The translations under genes were made by a program, and so were the position numbers. The notes beneath the pieces were generated by a model. The model ran no database searches. It worked only from the letters and a program-made list of their open reading frames with translations, and was not told where the DNA came from. This document shows positions 26,801 to 35,471 of a stretch of 64,000 bases of DNA, in pieces (positions within the stretch are counted from its first letter, which is position 1; each line of letters begins with the position of its first letter). The stretch spans positions 1 through 64,000 of the forward strand of contig NZ_WHKF01000008.1 of assembly GCF_009295825.1 (NCBI RefSeq), given 5' to 3'. This DNA comes from Marinifilum sp. N1E240. Lineage in GTDB: Bacteria; Bacteroidota; Bacteroidia; Bacteroidales; Marinifilaceae.

Positions 26801-27174
26801 GCTTGTACCGCGAATTAGATAACATTCAAAGCAAAGAAGAAATTGAGAAGTTTGAACTTCAATTGAAAGATCGATTCGGAGTGTTACCTGCTGCAAGTAT
26901 TGAATTATTAAATGTAGTACAATTGCGTTGGTTGGCTCTAGATTTAGGTATCGAGAAGATGATTCTAAAAAGTAAGAAACTTGTCTTATACTTTATCTCC
27001 GATCAGGAATCTCCATTCTATCAATCGCCACAATTTAGTAAGGTGTTGCAGTTCCTGCAATCTCAAAAAATTCCTTGTAAAATGAAAGAAGCTAAAAATC
27101 GTTTAAGCTTAAGCTTCGAAAATGTAACCAATATAAAATCAGCAAGTGAAATATTAGATAAAATCATAGAATAG
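23827..27174 (+). CDS. mfd: Transcription-repair coupling factor
   Basis: Removes RNA polymerase stalled at DNA damage and recruits UvrA. The 1115 residues show the UvrB-like N-terminus (about 1-330), the RNA-polymerase interaction domain (LHPGDYIVHSDHGIGRFGG near 435), the superfamily 2 helicase with Walker A GDVGFGKTEIAIRAAF, DEEQKFG, TLTATPIPRTLQFSLMGARDLS, then the RecG-like TIIESGLDIPNANTIIIN and QLRGRVGRS motifs, and the C-terminal TRCF domain. The start is TTG at 23827, chosen because AAGGGG lies 6 bases upstream and no ATG fits. It has its own promoter and a terminator follows. Confidence 0.97.
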   Translation: MELKELTQIFSEHPARYSIDNHLKETSNFHLHLKGLIGSSLSLLVSAISEQKKPHLFILNDKEEAAYFYNDLCNLIDESSVLFFPSSYKRSVQYEKTDNSNIILRAETLNRLNSDKQAGFIVTFPEAIVEKVISQEQLSENTLKIKVGEKLSPEFVEEVLVDYEFERADFVVEPGQFSIRGSIIDIFSFSDEHPFRIDFFGEEIDSIRMFDVENQLSIKKLDQVDIIPNIQDNLLKNSRISFLDFTPKNSIFWCKNIQFISDRIQAIYENTIEKLPHLQLGDDAVSTKDYLIQGVEFIDQLNVYSCIEFGQKFFFPTSNEIQFNQTPQPSFNKNFDLLGEHLLSNNSKAETNYILSDNPKQIERIHNIFDDKGIEVEFQDVNQTLHEGFSDRDLRLACFTDHQIFDRYHKFKLKTASVHKAKEAVTLKEINRLHPGDYIVHSDHGIGRFGGLQKIDVNGKDQEAIRLVYKDNDILFVSLHSLHKISKYKGKDGSAPKIYKLGTGAWQKLKDKTKSKVKDIAKDLIALYAKRKAERGFQFSPDSYMQQELEASFIYEDTPDQVKATKATKEGMESQFPMDRLVCGDVGFGKTEIAIRAAFKAVADNKQVAILVPTTILAFQHFKTFSDRLKNFPCRVDYISRMRKAKDQREILKDIKAGQIDILIGTHRIIGKDIDFKDLGLLIVDEEQKFGVSVKEKLKQLKVNVDTLTLTATPIPRTLQFSLMGARDLSIINTPPPNRYPIATEVHNFNEDIIREAITYEVERNGQVFFIHNRVQNIKEVQDMIHRTVPGVSTVVAHGQMDGPKLEKIMLEFIRGDYDVLIATTIIESGLDIPNANTIIINNGQNFGLSELHQLRGRVGRSNKKAFCYLLTPPMESMTQEARQRLQAIENFSELGSGFNIAMQDLDIRGAGNLLGGEQSGFITDIGYETYQRILNEAMLELKENEFKDVFADEKKEEEKELIRFINDCQIDTDLEILFPEEYVESISERVRLYRELDNIQSKEEIEKFELQLKDRFGVLPAASIELLNVVQLRWLALDLGIEKMILKSKKLVLYFISDQESPFYQSPQFSKVLQFLQSQKIPCKMKEAKNRLSLSFENVTNIKSASEILDKIIE

Positions 27175-27176
27175 AA

Positions 27177-27204
27177 AAAGCCGGGAGTTAAAACTCTCGG
27201 CTTT
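27177..27204. terminator. Bidirectional terminator between mfd and the response regulator
   Basis: AAAGCCGGGAGT (27177-27188), loop TAAA, ACTCTCGGCTTT (27193-27204), 12 pairs with one G-T. It lies three bases after the mfd stop, with AAAAA on its left for the converging minus-strand gene. Confidence 0.8.
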
Positions 27205-27234
27205 CTAATTTCTAAATATTTTCATTTAATCATC

Positions 27235-28332
27235 TTATACTTCGCGAACATAGCAAACAATACCTTTATCTATCCCAGCATCATTACGCAACATCGACGA
27301 ATACAATCTTAATAAAGTCTCTTTTCCATCAATTTCAAAAGAAAGTTCTATTTCGTAATTATTATCCTTTTCAGTCGGAATCAAAATATCTTCGGTAAAT
27401 GATTTTTCCCTTCCTGATAAAGACAAATCGCTGTAAGGTTTGCCAACCATCTCTTTTTCTTCGATTCCGAAAATTCGCTCACACCCTTTATTCCATGATT
27501 TCACCATTCCATTTAAATCAAATGTAACCACACCATCATGAAAATGATTGATGATATCCGCTTTTTCGGCTAACATTTCCCGATAAGCAAATTCCTGTGT
27601 TACATCACGAATAATTAACTGCAAATTGTTCTTCCCATTAAATTCAATATGAGCACCTGTTAATCCAACATCAATATGATCCCCGTGAATGGTTTTGAAT
27701 TTTATATGAGTATAATCAATTCCCTTTCCCATTTCAACCGAACGCTCCAGCTTATCTCTAAACTCATTTTGATAATCATCACCAACAAATGAAAGAAGAG
27801 GCAATCCCATTAAATCTTCTATGTAGGCTGTTTTGAATAATTTTAAACCCAAACAGTTCAAATACTCAATATGTCCACCCTCATTCACCAAAACTATTGC
27901 CTCTGGCGAATCGGTAATAAAATTTCGAAAACGCTTCTCTCGCATTTTCTGATCCAAATCGAACTGATGCTTGTAAAAAGCCAACTCAATTGAAATACCC
28001 AACTCCTTTTTGTCGATTGGTTTTACCAAATAACCATATGAGTGTGTATTGATTACACGCTGAATTGTTGATTCTTCGGTATCGCTGGAAAGAAAAATAA
28101 CAGGAATATCAAATTTGGATTTGATCAATTCAGTTGTTTGAATTCCATCCAATTCTCCGCCCAAATGAACATCCATAAGAATAATATCCGGACCTAACTT
28201 CTCACACAAACGAATGGCTTCTTTTCCGTCTTCAACAATCCCAAGTAAATCGTATCCCAGTTCTTTCAAAAACATTCTGAAGATGGTTGATATTAAGCTA
28301 TCATCTTCAACGATTAATATCTTTTTTTTCAT
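27235..28332 (-). CDS. Response regulator with two PAS domains (REC-PAS-PAS)
   Basis: A 365-residue signalling protein without DNA-binding or kinase domain. The receiver (1-120) starts KKKILIVEDDSLIS with the acidic pair, the phospho-acceptor Asp is in PDIILMDVHLG near residue 55, the switch residue is in VIFLSSDTEES, and Lys is in GYLVKPIDKKEL. Two PAS domains follow (about 130-245 with NFITDSPEAIVLVNEGGHIEYLN and LIIRDVTQEF; about 258-362 with HDGVVTFDLNGMVKSWNKGCERIFG). No sensor kinase is adjacent, so it is an orphan. The output is presumably protein contact, or the PAS pair senses a signal. Start ATG with the conserved N-terminus. Confidence 0.85.
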   Translation of the reverse strand: MKKKILIVEDDSLISTIFRMFLKELGYDLLGIVEDGKEAIRLCEKLGPDIILMDVHLGGELDGIQTTELIKSKFDIPVIFLSSDTEESTIQRVINTHSYGYLVKPIDKKELGISIELAFYKHQFDLDQKMREKRFRNFITDSPEAIVLVNEGGHIEYLNCLGLKLFKTAYIEDLMGLPLLSFVGDDYQNEFRDKLERSVEMGKGIDYTHIKFKTIHGDHIDVGLTGAHIEFNGKNNLQLIIRDVTQEFAYREMLAEKADIINHFHDGVVTFDLNGMVKSWNKGCERIFGIEEKEMVGKPYSDLSLSGREKSFTEDILIPTEKDNNYEIELSFEIDGKETLLRLYSSMLRNDAGIDKGIVCYVREV

Positions 28333-28546
28333 TAAGCAATTATTGAATATTTAATCGATCTAATTATCAATACCAAATAGAGTAATACTGTTTTAAATCA
28401 AATCAAATACATATTAGAACTAATTGTCTATTTAAAATGATTTTAAAAAACCTCAATATCACTTTATTAATATGCCTAAAGTTTGCTATTTTTATGCGAT
28501 TTTACAAGATATTTACAAGAAATTCCAACCTTCAATATTTAGCAAG

Positions 28547-29290
28547 TTGAATCTGATAATAGATATAGGAAATACACAAATAAAAGCTGCAATATTCAAT
28601 GCAGGTATAATGTTACAATTAGAATCTTCAACAGAAACAGAATTGTTATTCGCGAAGGATTTATTGTCAAGATATAATAATGTAGAGAATGTAATTGTAT
28701 CGTCGGTTAGGGAATACCCGGCATCGCTTATAAACTATTTGAAAAAGAAATGTGATACAGTTTTTTTCTTTAATTCCGAATTGCCGATTCCCTTAAACAA
28801 TTTGTACGAAACAAAAAACACCTTAGGCTATGATCGATTGGCTGCATGTATAGGGGCTTTTACGAAATTTCAGAATCAAAACATTTTAGTTGTTGATGCT
28901 GGAACAGCCATAACTTTCGATTTTGTAAACGAAAAAGCGCAGTATTGTGGTGGTTGCATTTCTCCTGGAATTAATATGCGATACAAAGCATTACATCACT
29001 TCACCAGTAAATTACCACAACTTTCCATCAGTAACCAATTCGAACTAATAGGGAAAAATACCAAGGATGCCATTTCTGGTGGAGTTCAGAATGGAATAAT
29101 TTTCGAAGTGGATTCCTATATAAACAAGTTAAAAATAGATTATCCAGATTTGAAGGTGGTATTAACAGGAGGAGATGCTCCATTTCTACATCGACATATA
29201 GAAAACAAAACAGTTCTCGATATCGATATTCTTCTAATAGGATTGAATCGCATTTTAGATTTTAATTCATCGGACATGCCTAATAATTAG
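28547..29290 (+). CDS. coaX: Type III pantothenate kinase
   Basis: Phosphorylates pantothenate, the first step of coenzyme A synthesis. Motifs: LIIDIGNTQIKAAIF (phosphate loop of the ASKHA fold), YDRLAACIGAF, ILVVDAGTAITFDFV, YCGGCISPGINMR and LTGGDAPFL. The open frame begins at ATG 28472, but homologues start directly before LIIDIGN. The TTG at 28547 (giving MNLIIDIGN, 247 residues) is therefore the probable start. The first gene of a plus-strand set with a TPR protein, lptC and others, although promoters lie between it and the TPR gene. Confidence 0.9.
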   Translation: MNLIIDIGNTQIKAAIFNAGIMLQLESSTETELLFAKDLLSRYNNVENVIVSSVREYPASLINYLKKKCDTVFFFNSELPIPLNNLYETKNTLGYDRLAACIGAFTKFQNQNILVVDAGTAITFDFVNEKAQYCGGCISPGINMRYKALHHFTSKLPQLSISNQFELIGKNTKDAISGGVQNGIIFEVDSYINKLKIDYPDLKVVLTGGDAPFLHRHIENKTVLDIDILLIGLNRILDFNSSDMPNN

Positions 29291-29297
29291 GAATCTT

Positions 29298-29328
29298 TTT
29301 GCTGATTTCTAATTTATTTATAGTTTTG
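29298..29328 (+). promoter_or_regulatory. Promoter in the coaX-TPR gap (distal)
   Basis: TTTG (29298-29301), 19 nt, TAGTTTTG (29321-29328): both boxes exact. It starts a transcript near 29335, 210 bases before the next start codon. Confidence 0.65.
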
Positions 29329-29411
29329 CATGATGCTGTACAAATAGGTCAGCAGTTGATCTTTTTTGATCGACAACAAAACTTATACTGAAACTTTGGT
29401 ATGAGTTTTGC

Positions 29412-29438
29412 AGTTTTAGTTCGTATAAAACTAAAACT
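29412..29438. repeat. 10-bp hairpin between two promoters
   Basis: AGTTTTAGTT (29412-29421) and AACTAAAACT (29429-29438) with a 7-base loop. It lies in the leader made by the distal promoter and ahead of the proximal one. The T-run behind it is poor (TTTCGTTATATT). Confidence 0.5.
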
Positions 29439-29503
29439 TTCGTTATATTAGTTTCGAGAAACAGATATGACTTTTCACATGATATTATATGTATCATTTT
29501 TTT

Positions 29504-29511
29504 TAGTTTTG
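29504..29511 (+). promoter_or_regulatory. Proximal -7 box of the TPR gene
   Basis: TAGTTTTG, exact TAnnTTTG, 36 bases before the ATG at 29547. No clear -33 TTTG at standard spacing. Confidence 0.5.
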
Positions 29512-29546
29512 CAACAAATAAACTTGATTATAAAAAATTTAGTAAC

Positions 29547-30884
29547 ATGAAGACAAAACTTTCAATCGTAACAATGGTTCTTTTGTTTTCAAGTCTGTTT
29601 ACCGTAAAGGCTCAGACTTTGGAATCAAAATATGGATTGGACAGTGTGCAAACAATAACAAACGCTTCTCTCTACGTTCAGATGGTAAAGCAGAAGAATT
29701 ATGTGGAAGCACTTCCAGGATGGAGATATGTTTATAATAATGCACCTGCATATCAAAAAACTACTTATAGCAAAGGCGCAACTATAATGCGCGGAATGTA
29801 TATCAAAACTAAAGACGTTAAGTATTTAGATACATTGATGATGGTTTACGATCAAAGAATCAAATACTTTGGTAAAGATCGTAAGTATCCTGAAGGATGG
29901 ATTTTAGGTCGTAAAGGTAGTGACTTATTTAAATACAAGAAAAAGGACATTGCCTCGGTAAAAGAAGCTTATAGCATAATGAAAAAATCTATCGAATTGG
30001 AAGGTTTAAAGTCAGGTGCTTCTGTAATCAACAACACGATGGATGCGTCCGGTATTTTGGTTAAAGCAGGTGAGATTGAAGCTGAAGAGGTAATCGACAA
30101 CTATCTTTTTTTCATGGATATGGCAGCTAAGCAAAAAGCAGCTACTACCGATCAAAAGAAAATTGATAATTACGAAAATGCTCGTTTAAATGTTGAGCGA
30201 ATTTTCTTCAAGGCTGGTGTTGCTGATTGTGAAACTCTAAGCAATATCTTTACTACTAAATTCGAAGCTAACAAAGACGATATGGTTTTGATCAACAAAA
30301 TCCTTCGTATGTTGAATCGTCAGGAATGTGAAGACGGAGCTTTATATGCAATGGTAGCTGAAAGAAAGTACGAGTTGGAGCCAAATGCTGATGCGGCACA
30401 CAACTTAGCTAAGATGTTTATCAAGAAGAAAGAGTTCGGTAAAAGTAAAGGATATCTTGAACAAGCTATTGAACTGGAAGAAGATGCTGATATTAAAGCT
30501 GATCTTCATTATAAACTAGCTTATATTCTATTAAGTCAAAATCAGTTATCCGCTTCTAAATCTAACGCTTTAAAAGCTGCTAGCTTAAAATCTGGATGGG
30601 GTGCTCCTTATTTATTAATCGGCAAGGCTTACGCTTCTTACAGTAAAAAATATGGTACAACATCTTTAGATCATCAGAAAGTATACTGGGTTGCGGTTGA
30701 CAAATTCTTAAAAGCAAAAGCAATAGATTCTGAATGTGCTGAAGAGGCAAGAGAATTAATTAACACCTACTCTAAATATTTCCCTGGAAAAGAAGAAGCT
30801 TTCTTTGAAGGAATTAAGAACGGAGACGTTGTTAAAATTGGCGATTGGATTAATGAAACTACAAAGGCTCGTTTGAATGAATAA
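29547..30884 (+). CDS. Exported tetratricopeptide-repeat protein
   Basis: A 445-residue periplasmic or cell-surface protein with a signal peptide (MKTKLSIVTMVLLFSSLFTVKAQ). The C-terminal half (about 270-400) carries TPR-type helices, for example ADAAHNLAKMFIKKKEFGKSKGYLEQAIEL followed by ADIKADLHYKLAYILLSQNQLSASKSNALKAASL. The N-terminal part is helical and lysine-rich. It is one link in the conserved Bacteroidota set coaX-TPR-lptC-CNNM-PPIase, which points to envelope assembly. Its last codons overlap the start of lptC by eight bases, so the two are coupled. Confidence 0.8.
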   Translation: MKTKLSIVTMVLLFSSLFTVKAQTLESKYGLDSVQTITNASLYVQMVKQKNYVEALPGWRYVYNNAPAYQKTTYSKGATIMRGMYIKTKDVKYLDTLMMVYDQRIKYFGKDRKYPEGWILGRKGSDLFKYKKKDIASVKEAYSIMKKSIELEGLKSGASVINNTMDASGILVKAGEIEAEEVIDNYLFFMDMAAKQKAATTDQKKIDNYENARLNVERIFFKAGVADCETLSNIFTTKFEANKDDMVLINKILRMLNRQECEDGALYAMVAERKYELEPNADAAHNLAKMFIKKKEFGKSKGYLEQAIELEEDADIKADLHYKLAYILLSQNQLSASKSNALKAASLKSGWGAPYLLIGKAYASYSKKYGTTSLDHQKVYWVAVDKFLKAKAIDSECAEEARELINTYSKYFPGKEEAFFEGIKNGDVVKIGDWINETTKARLNE

Positions 30885-31458
30885 TACGCCTAAAAGTAAA
30901 TACAATATTATCAAAAGCATTGTAATCCTTTCGGGGATTACGATGCTTTTGTCTTGTGAGAACAGCATGAAAGAAGTGCAAAGTCTTACAAGCAATCAGA
31001 ATATTCCTCTACAAACCGGTAAAGAAGTTGAATACATTTTTACCGATTCAACCAGAATTCAATACAGAGCATATGCTGTAGAATTTATCGAAACTGAAAC
31101 GGAGGAAGGCAAAATCAATGAATTTCCTCGAGGAGGTAAAATCATTTCTTATGATACGGATGAGACAGTAGCCTGGCAAATAGAAGCAAACTATGCCAAA
31201 AATTATGGTGCTGAAGAATTGTGGGAATTAAGAAATAATGTTGTTGCTCATAGTGATGATGGCAAAACAATCAATACCGAATTGTTGTTTTGGGACCAAA
31301 AAAAGAAATTGATTTATTCGAATCAATACACGACAGTTACAACCGAAGATGGTCAGGTGATAGAAGGAACAAGCTTCACTTCTGATGAAGAAATGAACGA
31401 AATCAGAATGAAAGATCTAAAAGGAGAAGTATATTTAGAGGATAAAACAGAGCAATAA
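30877..31458 (+). CDS. lptC: LPS export lipoprotein LptC
   Basis: Periplasmic/inner-membrane link of the Lpt bridge that carries LPS from LptBFG to LptA. 193 residues. The N-terminal hydrophobic segment ends in the lipobox LLSC (Cys27), so here it is a lipoprotein and not a transmembrane-anchored form as in E. coli. The beta-jellyroll region has the LptC pattern (NFPRGG-like EFPRGGKIISYD ... WQIEANYAKNYGAEELWELRNNVVAHSDDGKTINTELLFWDQKKKLIYSNQYTTVTTEDGQVIEGTSFTSD). The ATG overlaps the TPR stop (ATGAATAA). Confidence 0.85.
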   Translation: MNNTPKSKYNIIKSIVILSGITMLLSCENSMKEVQSLTSNQNIPLQTGKEVEYIFTDSTRIQYRAYAVEFIETETEEGKINEFPRGGKIISYDTDETVAWQIEANYAKNYGAEELWELRNNVVAHSDDGKTINTELLFWDQKKKLIYSNQYTTVTTEDGQVIEGTSFTSDEEMNEIRMKDLKGEVYLEDKTEQ

Positions 31459-31500
31459 ACAGTAAAGCTTTTATTATCTTGCCTACAAAATCCAAATAAC

Positions 31501-31704
31501 GTGAATCAAAAAGTCCCTTTTATTTTAGAAATTGTCTGGCTGATTGTGATGATCAGTAGTGCCAGTGCTGCCGTATACAGAACATTCGAGAATGGTTTCT
31601 CTGAGAATATTATATTGTATGTTATCGCAATTCTTGCAGCATTAATGTACACTTCGAGAAGGTATCTGAGAAAATCAAGAGAGAAAAACCAATCTACTAA
31701 GTAA
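31501..31704 (+). CDS. Small two-helix membrane protein
   Basis: A 67-residue product starting at GTG (31501). Two hydrophobic segments (about residues 7-23 and 37-50) are joined by a short polar loop, with a strongly basic tail RRYLRKSREKNQSTK that should be cytosolic. It lies 42 bases behind lptC, and its TAA abuts the ATG of the CNNM gene. I recognise no family, but small two-helix proteins are common at this place in Bacteroidota. Confidence 0.65.
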   Translation: MNQKVPFILEIVWLIVMISSASAAVYRTFENGFSENIILYVIAILAALMYTSRRYLRKSREKNQSTK

Positions 31705-32964
31705 ATGAATGATCTGATCATCATTTTTTCTATGCTGGCTTTATCAGCCTTTTTCTCGGGAATGGAAATTGCTTTTATTGCTGCAAACAAATTACGAATG
31801 GAACTTGATAGAAGTAAGAATACTCTTTCTTCAAAAATTATTTCCATTTTCTCTCGTTTCCCAGGACATTATATTAGTACCATGCTTGTGGGAAACAATA
31901 TTGCATTAGTTGTTTATGGTATTGTGATGGCAAACATGCTAAAGCCATCTATTGCTCTTTGGGTTGAATCCGAATCCTTAATTTTAACTATACAAACCAT
32001 CATCTCTACCCTATTGATATTGGTTACTGCCGAGTTTATTCCCAAAACTCTATTCCGCATTAATCCTAATTTAGCCTTGAATGTTTTTGCAATGCCGGTG
32101 ATGTTCTTCTACATTGTATTTTATCCGGTAACAATAGTCACCATGCTATTGTCCAAAAATATCATTCACAAATTATTTAAAACGAAAATTACCGAAGACG
32201 AGGAAACACAAGCTTTTGGGAAAGTTGATTTGGATCATCTGGTACAAGAAGGGCAAGACACTCAGGCTATTGCCGAAGATGACATGCACGACATCAAAAT
32301 ATTCCGTAATGCACTTGACTTTTCGAAAGTAAAATTACGCGAATGCATTGTCCCTAGGAACGAGATTGAAGCAATGGAATTCACTAGTGAAATTAATGAT
32401 TTAACTCAACGATTTATCGAAACAGGATATTCTCGAATCCTGATTTACAAAGAATCTATTGATAATATTATTGGATACGTTCATTCATCCTTGATATTTA
32501 AGAAACCACAAAGTATTAAGTCTGCGCTAAGCCGTATAATTTTTGTGCCAGAAACAATGGCTGCACATAAACTTTTAAATTTGTTTACTAAAGAACAAAA
32601 AAGCATTGCTGTGGTGGTTGACGAATTTGGAGGTACAGCAGGCATGGTAACTATTGAAGATATCATGGAAGAGATTTTTGGTGAGATTGAGGATGAACAC
32701 GACAATATCGATTTGGAAGAACAAGTGATATCTGAAACAGAATTCCTATTTTCGGGCAGATTGGAAATTGATTACTTGAACGATAAATATGAATTGAACT
32801 TACCAGAATCAGAAGAATTCGAAACATTGAATGGATTCATTCTATTTAATCATGAAAGTATCCCAAAATACAACGAAACCATTCGTATCGATCAGTTTAG
32901 TTTTAAAATTGTTGAGGTCAGCAACACTAGAGTTGAGAAGATTAAACTAACCGTTAACCTCTAG
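31705..32964 (+). CDS. CNNM/CorC-HlyC family protein (CBS-pair membrane protein)
   Basis: 419 residues: an N-terminal CNNM/DUF21 domain with about four membrane segments (1-160; [23 protein letters not shown] and [11 protein letters not shown] are typical), a tandem CBS pair (about 205-330; VPRNEIEAM ... [30 protein letters not shown]) and the C-terminal CorC_HlyC domain (about 345-419). Such proteins are linked to Mg2+ or Co2+ efflux; the Bacteroidota gliding protein GldE belongs to the same family. The ATG directly follows the stop of the small membrane protein gene. Confidence 0.85.
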   Translation: MNDLIIIFSMLALSAFFSGMEIAFIAANKLRMELDRSKNTLSSKIISIFSRFPGHYISTMLVGNNIALVVYGIVMANMLKPSIALWVESESLILTIQTIISTLLILVTAEFIPKTLFRINPNLALNVFAMPVMFFYIVFYPVTIVTMLLSKNIIHKLFKTKITEDEETQAFGKVDLDHLVQEGQDTQAIAEDDMHDIKIFRNALDFSKVKLRECIVPRNEIEAMEFTSEINDLTQRFIETGYSRILIYKESIDNIIGYVHSSLIFKKPQSIKSALSRIIFVPETMAAHKLLNLFTKEQKSIAVVVDEFGGTAGMVTIEDIMEEIFGEIEDEHDNIDLEEQVISETEFLFSGRLEIDYLNDKYELNLPESEEFETLNGFILFNHESIPKYNETIRIDQFSFKIVEVSNTRVEKIKLTVNL

Positions 32965-33157
32965 CCTCTACTCGTTGACTATCTGCTAATTAAATCTAAA
33001 TCCAACTCTTTTAAATGTTCGATAATAATCAGCAAAACACATTTCTGTAATTCTACTCATTTACAAGCTTTGCAAGTTAGAATTTCTACTACTTTTATTT
33101 TACTATAAAAGCCAATAAACTGAGACAAATAAAAAGCAATCATTTCCCATTTTTTTG

Positions 33158-33165
33158 TATATTCG
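33158..33165 (+). promoter_or_regulatory. -7 box of the PpiD-like gene
   Basis: TATATTCG followed by TAGCC, one mismatch to TAnnTTTG, 32 bases before the ATG. No good -33 box. The gap upstream (32965-33157) holds nothing else. Confidence 0.4.
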
Positions 33166-33197
33166 TAGCCTAATTAAGAATATTTAAATCTTTTTCG

Positions 33198-35321
33198 ATG
33201 GCAACATTACAGAAAATAAGAAACCGTGGTGTATTTATTGGAATCATTATTGGAGGAGCATTGTTTGCATTTATTGCAGGTGACGCACTGAAATCGGGTG
33301 GTTCTTTGTTGACAAACTCACGAAATGAAATGGCAGAAATTGCAGGGGAATCGGTAAACATTCGTGATTTCCAAAATCGATTTAATCATAATATCGAAGT
33401 AGCAAAGTTGATGTCTGGTCAAACTTCAATTCCTTCTGAGCAAACTGAAAGAATGAGAGAGCAAACCTGGCAACAAATGGTGCAGGAAATGGTGATGAAT
33501 CAAGAATATGAAGAGTTGGGAATTTCAGTTTCTTCAGATGAGTTATATGATATGGTTCAAGGTAGAAACATCGATCCTACTATCCGTCAGATGTTCCAAA
33601 ACGAAAATGGAACTATCGACAGAGCACAGGTTGTTGCAACACTACAAAACTTGATCAATGCTAAAGCAGGAACTCCACAAAAAAAGTACTGGCTGAACAT
33701 CGAAAAAGCAATGAGTACTCAGAGAACTTTAACCAAGTACAATTCCTTGATTCAAAAAGGTCTTTACATGCCAAACGCATTGGTTAAAAATTTAGCTGAA
33801 AAAGGAAGCAAAAAAGTTGACATTAACTATGTTGTTAAAAATTACAACTTAATTCCTGATAGTACAGTTAACGTTTCTGATGCTGAAATTAAAGCATATT
33901 ACAACGAGCACAAAGATCTATTTAAACAAACAGAATCAAGAAGAATTGATTACGTTCCTTTCACTGTTGAGCCATCAACAGATGACTATAAAGCAACTGA
34001 AAAATCGTTAGCTGATATTAAAGCTGATTTTGCTGCTGAAACAAACAACATTCAATTTGTTGAGTTAAATGCGGATAACGATTTCAATGCTTACTATTTC
34101 AAGAAAGACGAAATTACCAATAAAGATTTAGCTGAATTTGCATTTGCTGGTACTAAAGGCGATGTAACTGATGTTTATTCTGAGAATGATACATACAAGC
34201 TTGCAAAAATCAACGAAGTAAAAATGCTTCCTGATTCGGTTAAAGCTCGTCACATCTTAATTCGTCCGGTTAACGGAGATTACGCAGCAGCACAAGCTAA
34301 AGCTGATAGCTTAAAAGCATTGGTTGAGAAAGGATCTCGTTTTGATGATTTAGCAAAAGCTAATTCTGATGATCAAGGATCTGCTGTTAACGGTGGTGAT
34401 TTGGGTTGGTTTACTCAAGGTAAAATGGTTCAGCCATTCAACGATGCAGCTTTCAATTCTAAAAAGAACGAGGTTGTGGTTGTATTGACTCAGTTTGGTG
34501 CTCACGTTATTCAGGTAACTAAAAAAGGAAAAGCAGTTAAGAAAGTACAACTTGCTATTGTTGATCGTAAGGTTGAAGCTAGTAACAAAACAATTCAAGC
34601 TGCTTACGCATTGGCAAGAACATTTGCAGGTAACAACCTTGAAAGAGATGCTTTCTTAAAAGCTAGCTCGGAACAAGGAATGCAAAAAAGAACTGCTAAC
34701 TTAAAGAAGGATACTAAAAACATTCCAGGACTTGAAAACTCTAGAGAACTAGTTAGAGCTGCTTATAATACAGATGAAATGGAAACTGTATTATTAAACG
34801 GTGATAACTCAGCAGTATTCGAATTTGGTGATAAATTTGTGGTAGCTATTCTTTCTGATATTAAAGAAGAAGGTTTCTCATCGGTTAACGATGTAGCTTC
34901 AACTATTCGTCGCGAAGTAAGAAAAGAGAAGAAAGCAGAAATGATGATTGCTGAATTGAAGAAAGCAAGTCAAGGTGCACAAAGTCTTCTTTCAGTTGCT
35001 ACAAAAGAGAACTTAGAAGTTAAAAATGCTTCTGCCATTAGCTTCTCATCATTCCAGATTCCTGGAGCAGGTATCGAGCCAAATGTAATTAGTACAGCAG
35101 CTCAAATCGAAAAAGGAAAAATATCTGAACCTGTTGAAGGAAATCAAGGTGTTTATGTGGTTGTAGTAACCAACGAAAATACTGACGAAGTAACTGATGA
35201 AACTGTTAAAGCTTTTAAAGCAAGACTAGAACAAGGTTACCAATATCGCACAAACTATCAAGCATTCCAGGCATTAAAAGAAAATGCTGAGGTTATTGAT
35301 AAAAGATATAAGTTTTACTAG
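33198..35321 (+). CDS. PpiD-like membrane-anchored peptidyl-prolyl isomerase
   Basis: Periplasmic foldase of 707 residues, anchored by one N-terminal membrane helix (about 12-29, GVFIGIIIGGALFAFIAGDAL). It has a SurA_N-type chaperone region (about 40-200), then a parvulin domain (about 345-440) with ARHILIRP, FDDLAKANSDDQGSAVNGGDLGWFTQGKMVQPFNDAAF and HVIQVTKKG. A long C-terminal domain follows with a second, degenerate PPIase-like part (about 560-680, GAGIEPNVISTAAQIEKGKISEPVEGNQGVYVVVV). Last gene of the envelope-biogenesis set; it has its own putative promoter and a strong terminator. Confidence 0.9.
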   Translation: MATLQKIRNRGVFIGIIIGGALFAFIAGDALKSGGSLLTNSRNEMAEIAGESVNIRDFQNRFNHNIEVAKLMSGQTSIPSEQTERMREQTWQQMVQEMVMNQEYEELGISVSSDELYDMVQGRNIDPTIRQMFQNENGTIDRAQVVATLQNLINAKAGTPQKKYWLNIEKAMSTQRTLTKYNSLIQKGLYMPNALVKNLAEKGSKKVDINYVVKNYNLIPDSTVNVSDAEIKAYYNEHKDLFKQTESRRIDYVPFTVEPSTDDYKATEKSLADIKADFAAETNNIQFVELNADNDFNAYYFKKDEITNKDLAEFAFAGTKGDVTDVYSENDTYKLAKINEVKMLPDSVKARHILIRPVNGDYAAAQAKADSLKALVEKGSRFDDLAKANSDDQGSAVNGGDLGWFTQGKMVQPFNDAAFNSKKNEVVVVLTQFGAHVIQVTKKGKAVKKVQLAIVDRKVEASNKTIQAAYALARTFAGNNLERDAFLKASSEQGMQKRTANLKKDTKNIPGLENSRELVRAAYNTDEMETVLLNGDNSAVFEFGDKFVVAILSDIKEEGFSSVNDVASTIRREVRKEKKAEMMIAELKKASQGAQSLLSVATKENLEVKNASAISFSSFQIPGAGIEPNVISTAAQIEKGKISEPVEGNQGVYVVVVTNENTDEVTDETVKAFKARLEQGYQYRTNYQAFQALKENAEVIDKRYKFY

Positions 35322-35341
35322 AGTTTAGTAAAATCGAAAAG

Positions 35342-35374
35342 AAAAGCGAGATGAATATTCATCTCGCTTTTTTT
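35342..35374 (+). terminator. Intrinsic terminator after the PpiD-like gene
   Basis: AAAAGCGAGATGAAT (35342-35356) and ATTCATCTCGCTTTT (35357-35371) form a perfect palindrome, a 13-bp stem with a 4-base loop, running into seven T. Confidence 0.9.
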
Positions 35375-35419
35375 ATGCTCTTCTCTTTAAGAAGGATTAA
35401 AATTTTAATGGTATTGCAC

Positions 35420-35449
35420 AAAAAAAGAGCTGTATATTTTACAGCTCTT
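35420..35449 (-). terminator. Terminator of the dcw cluster
   Basis: On the minus strand AAGAGCTGTA pairs with TACAGCTCTT (plus 35425-35434/35440-35449), 10 bp, followed by a run of T (plus A at 35420-35426). It lies 22 bases after the stop of the yqeY-like gene. Confidence 0.8.
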
Positions 35450-35471
35450 GAATCTATTTTTTGATCAGGAA

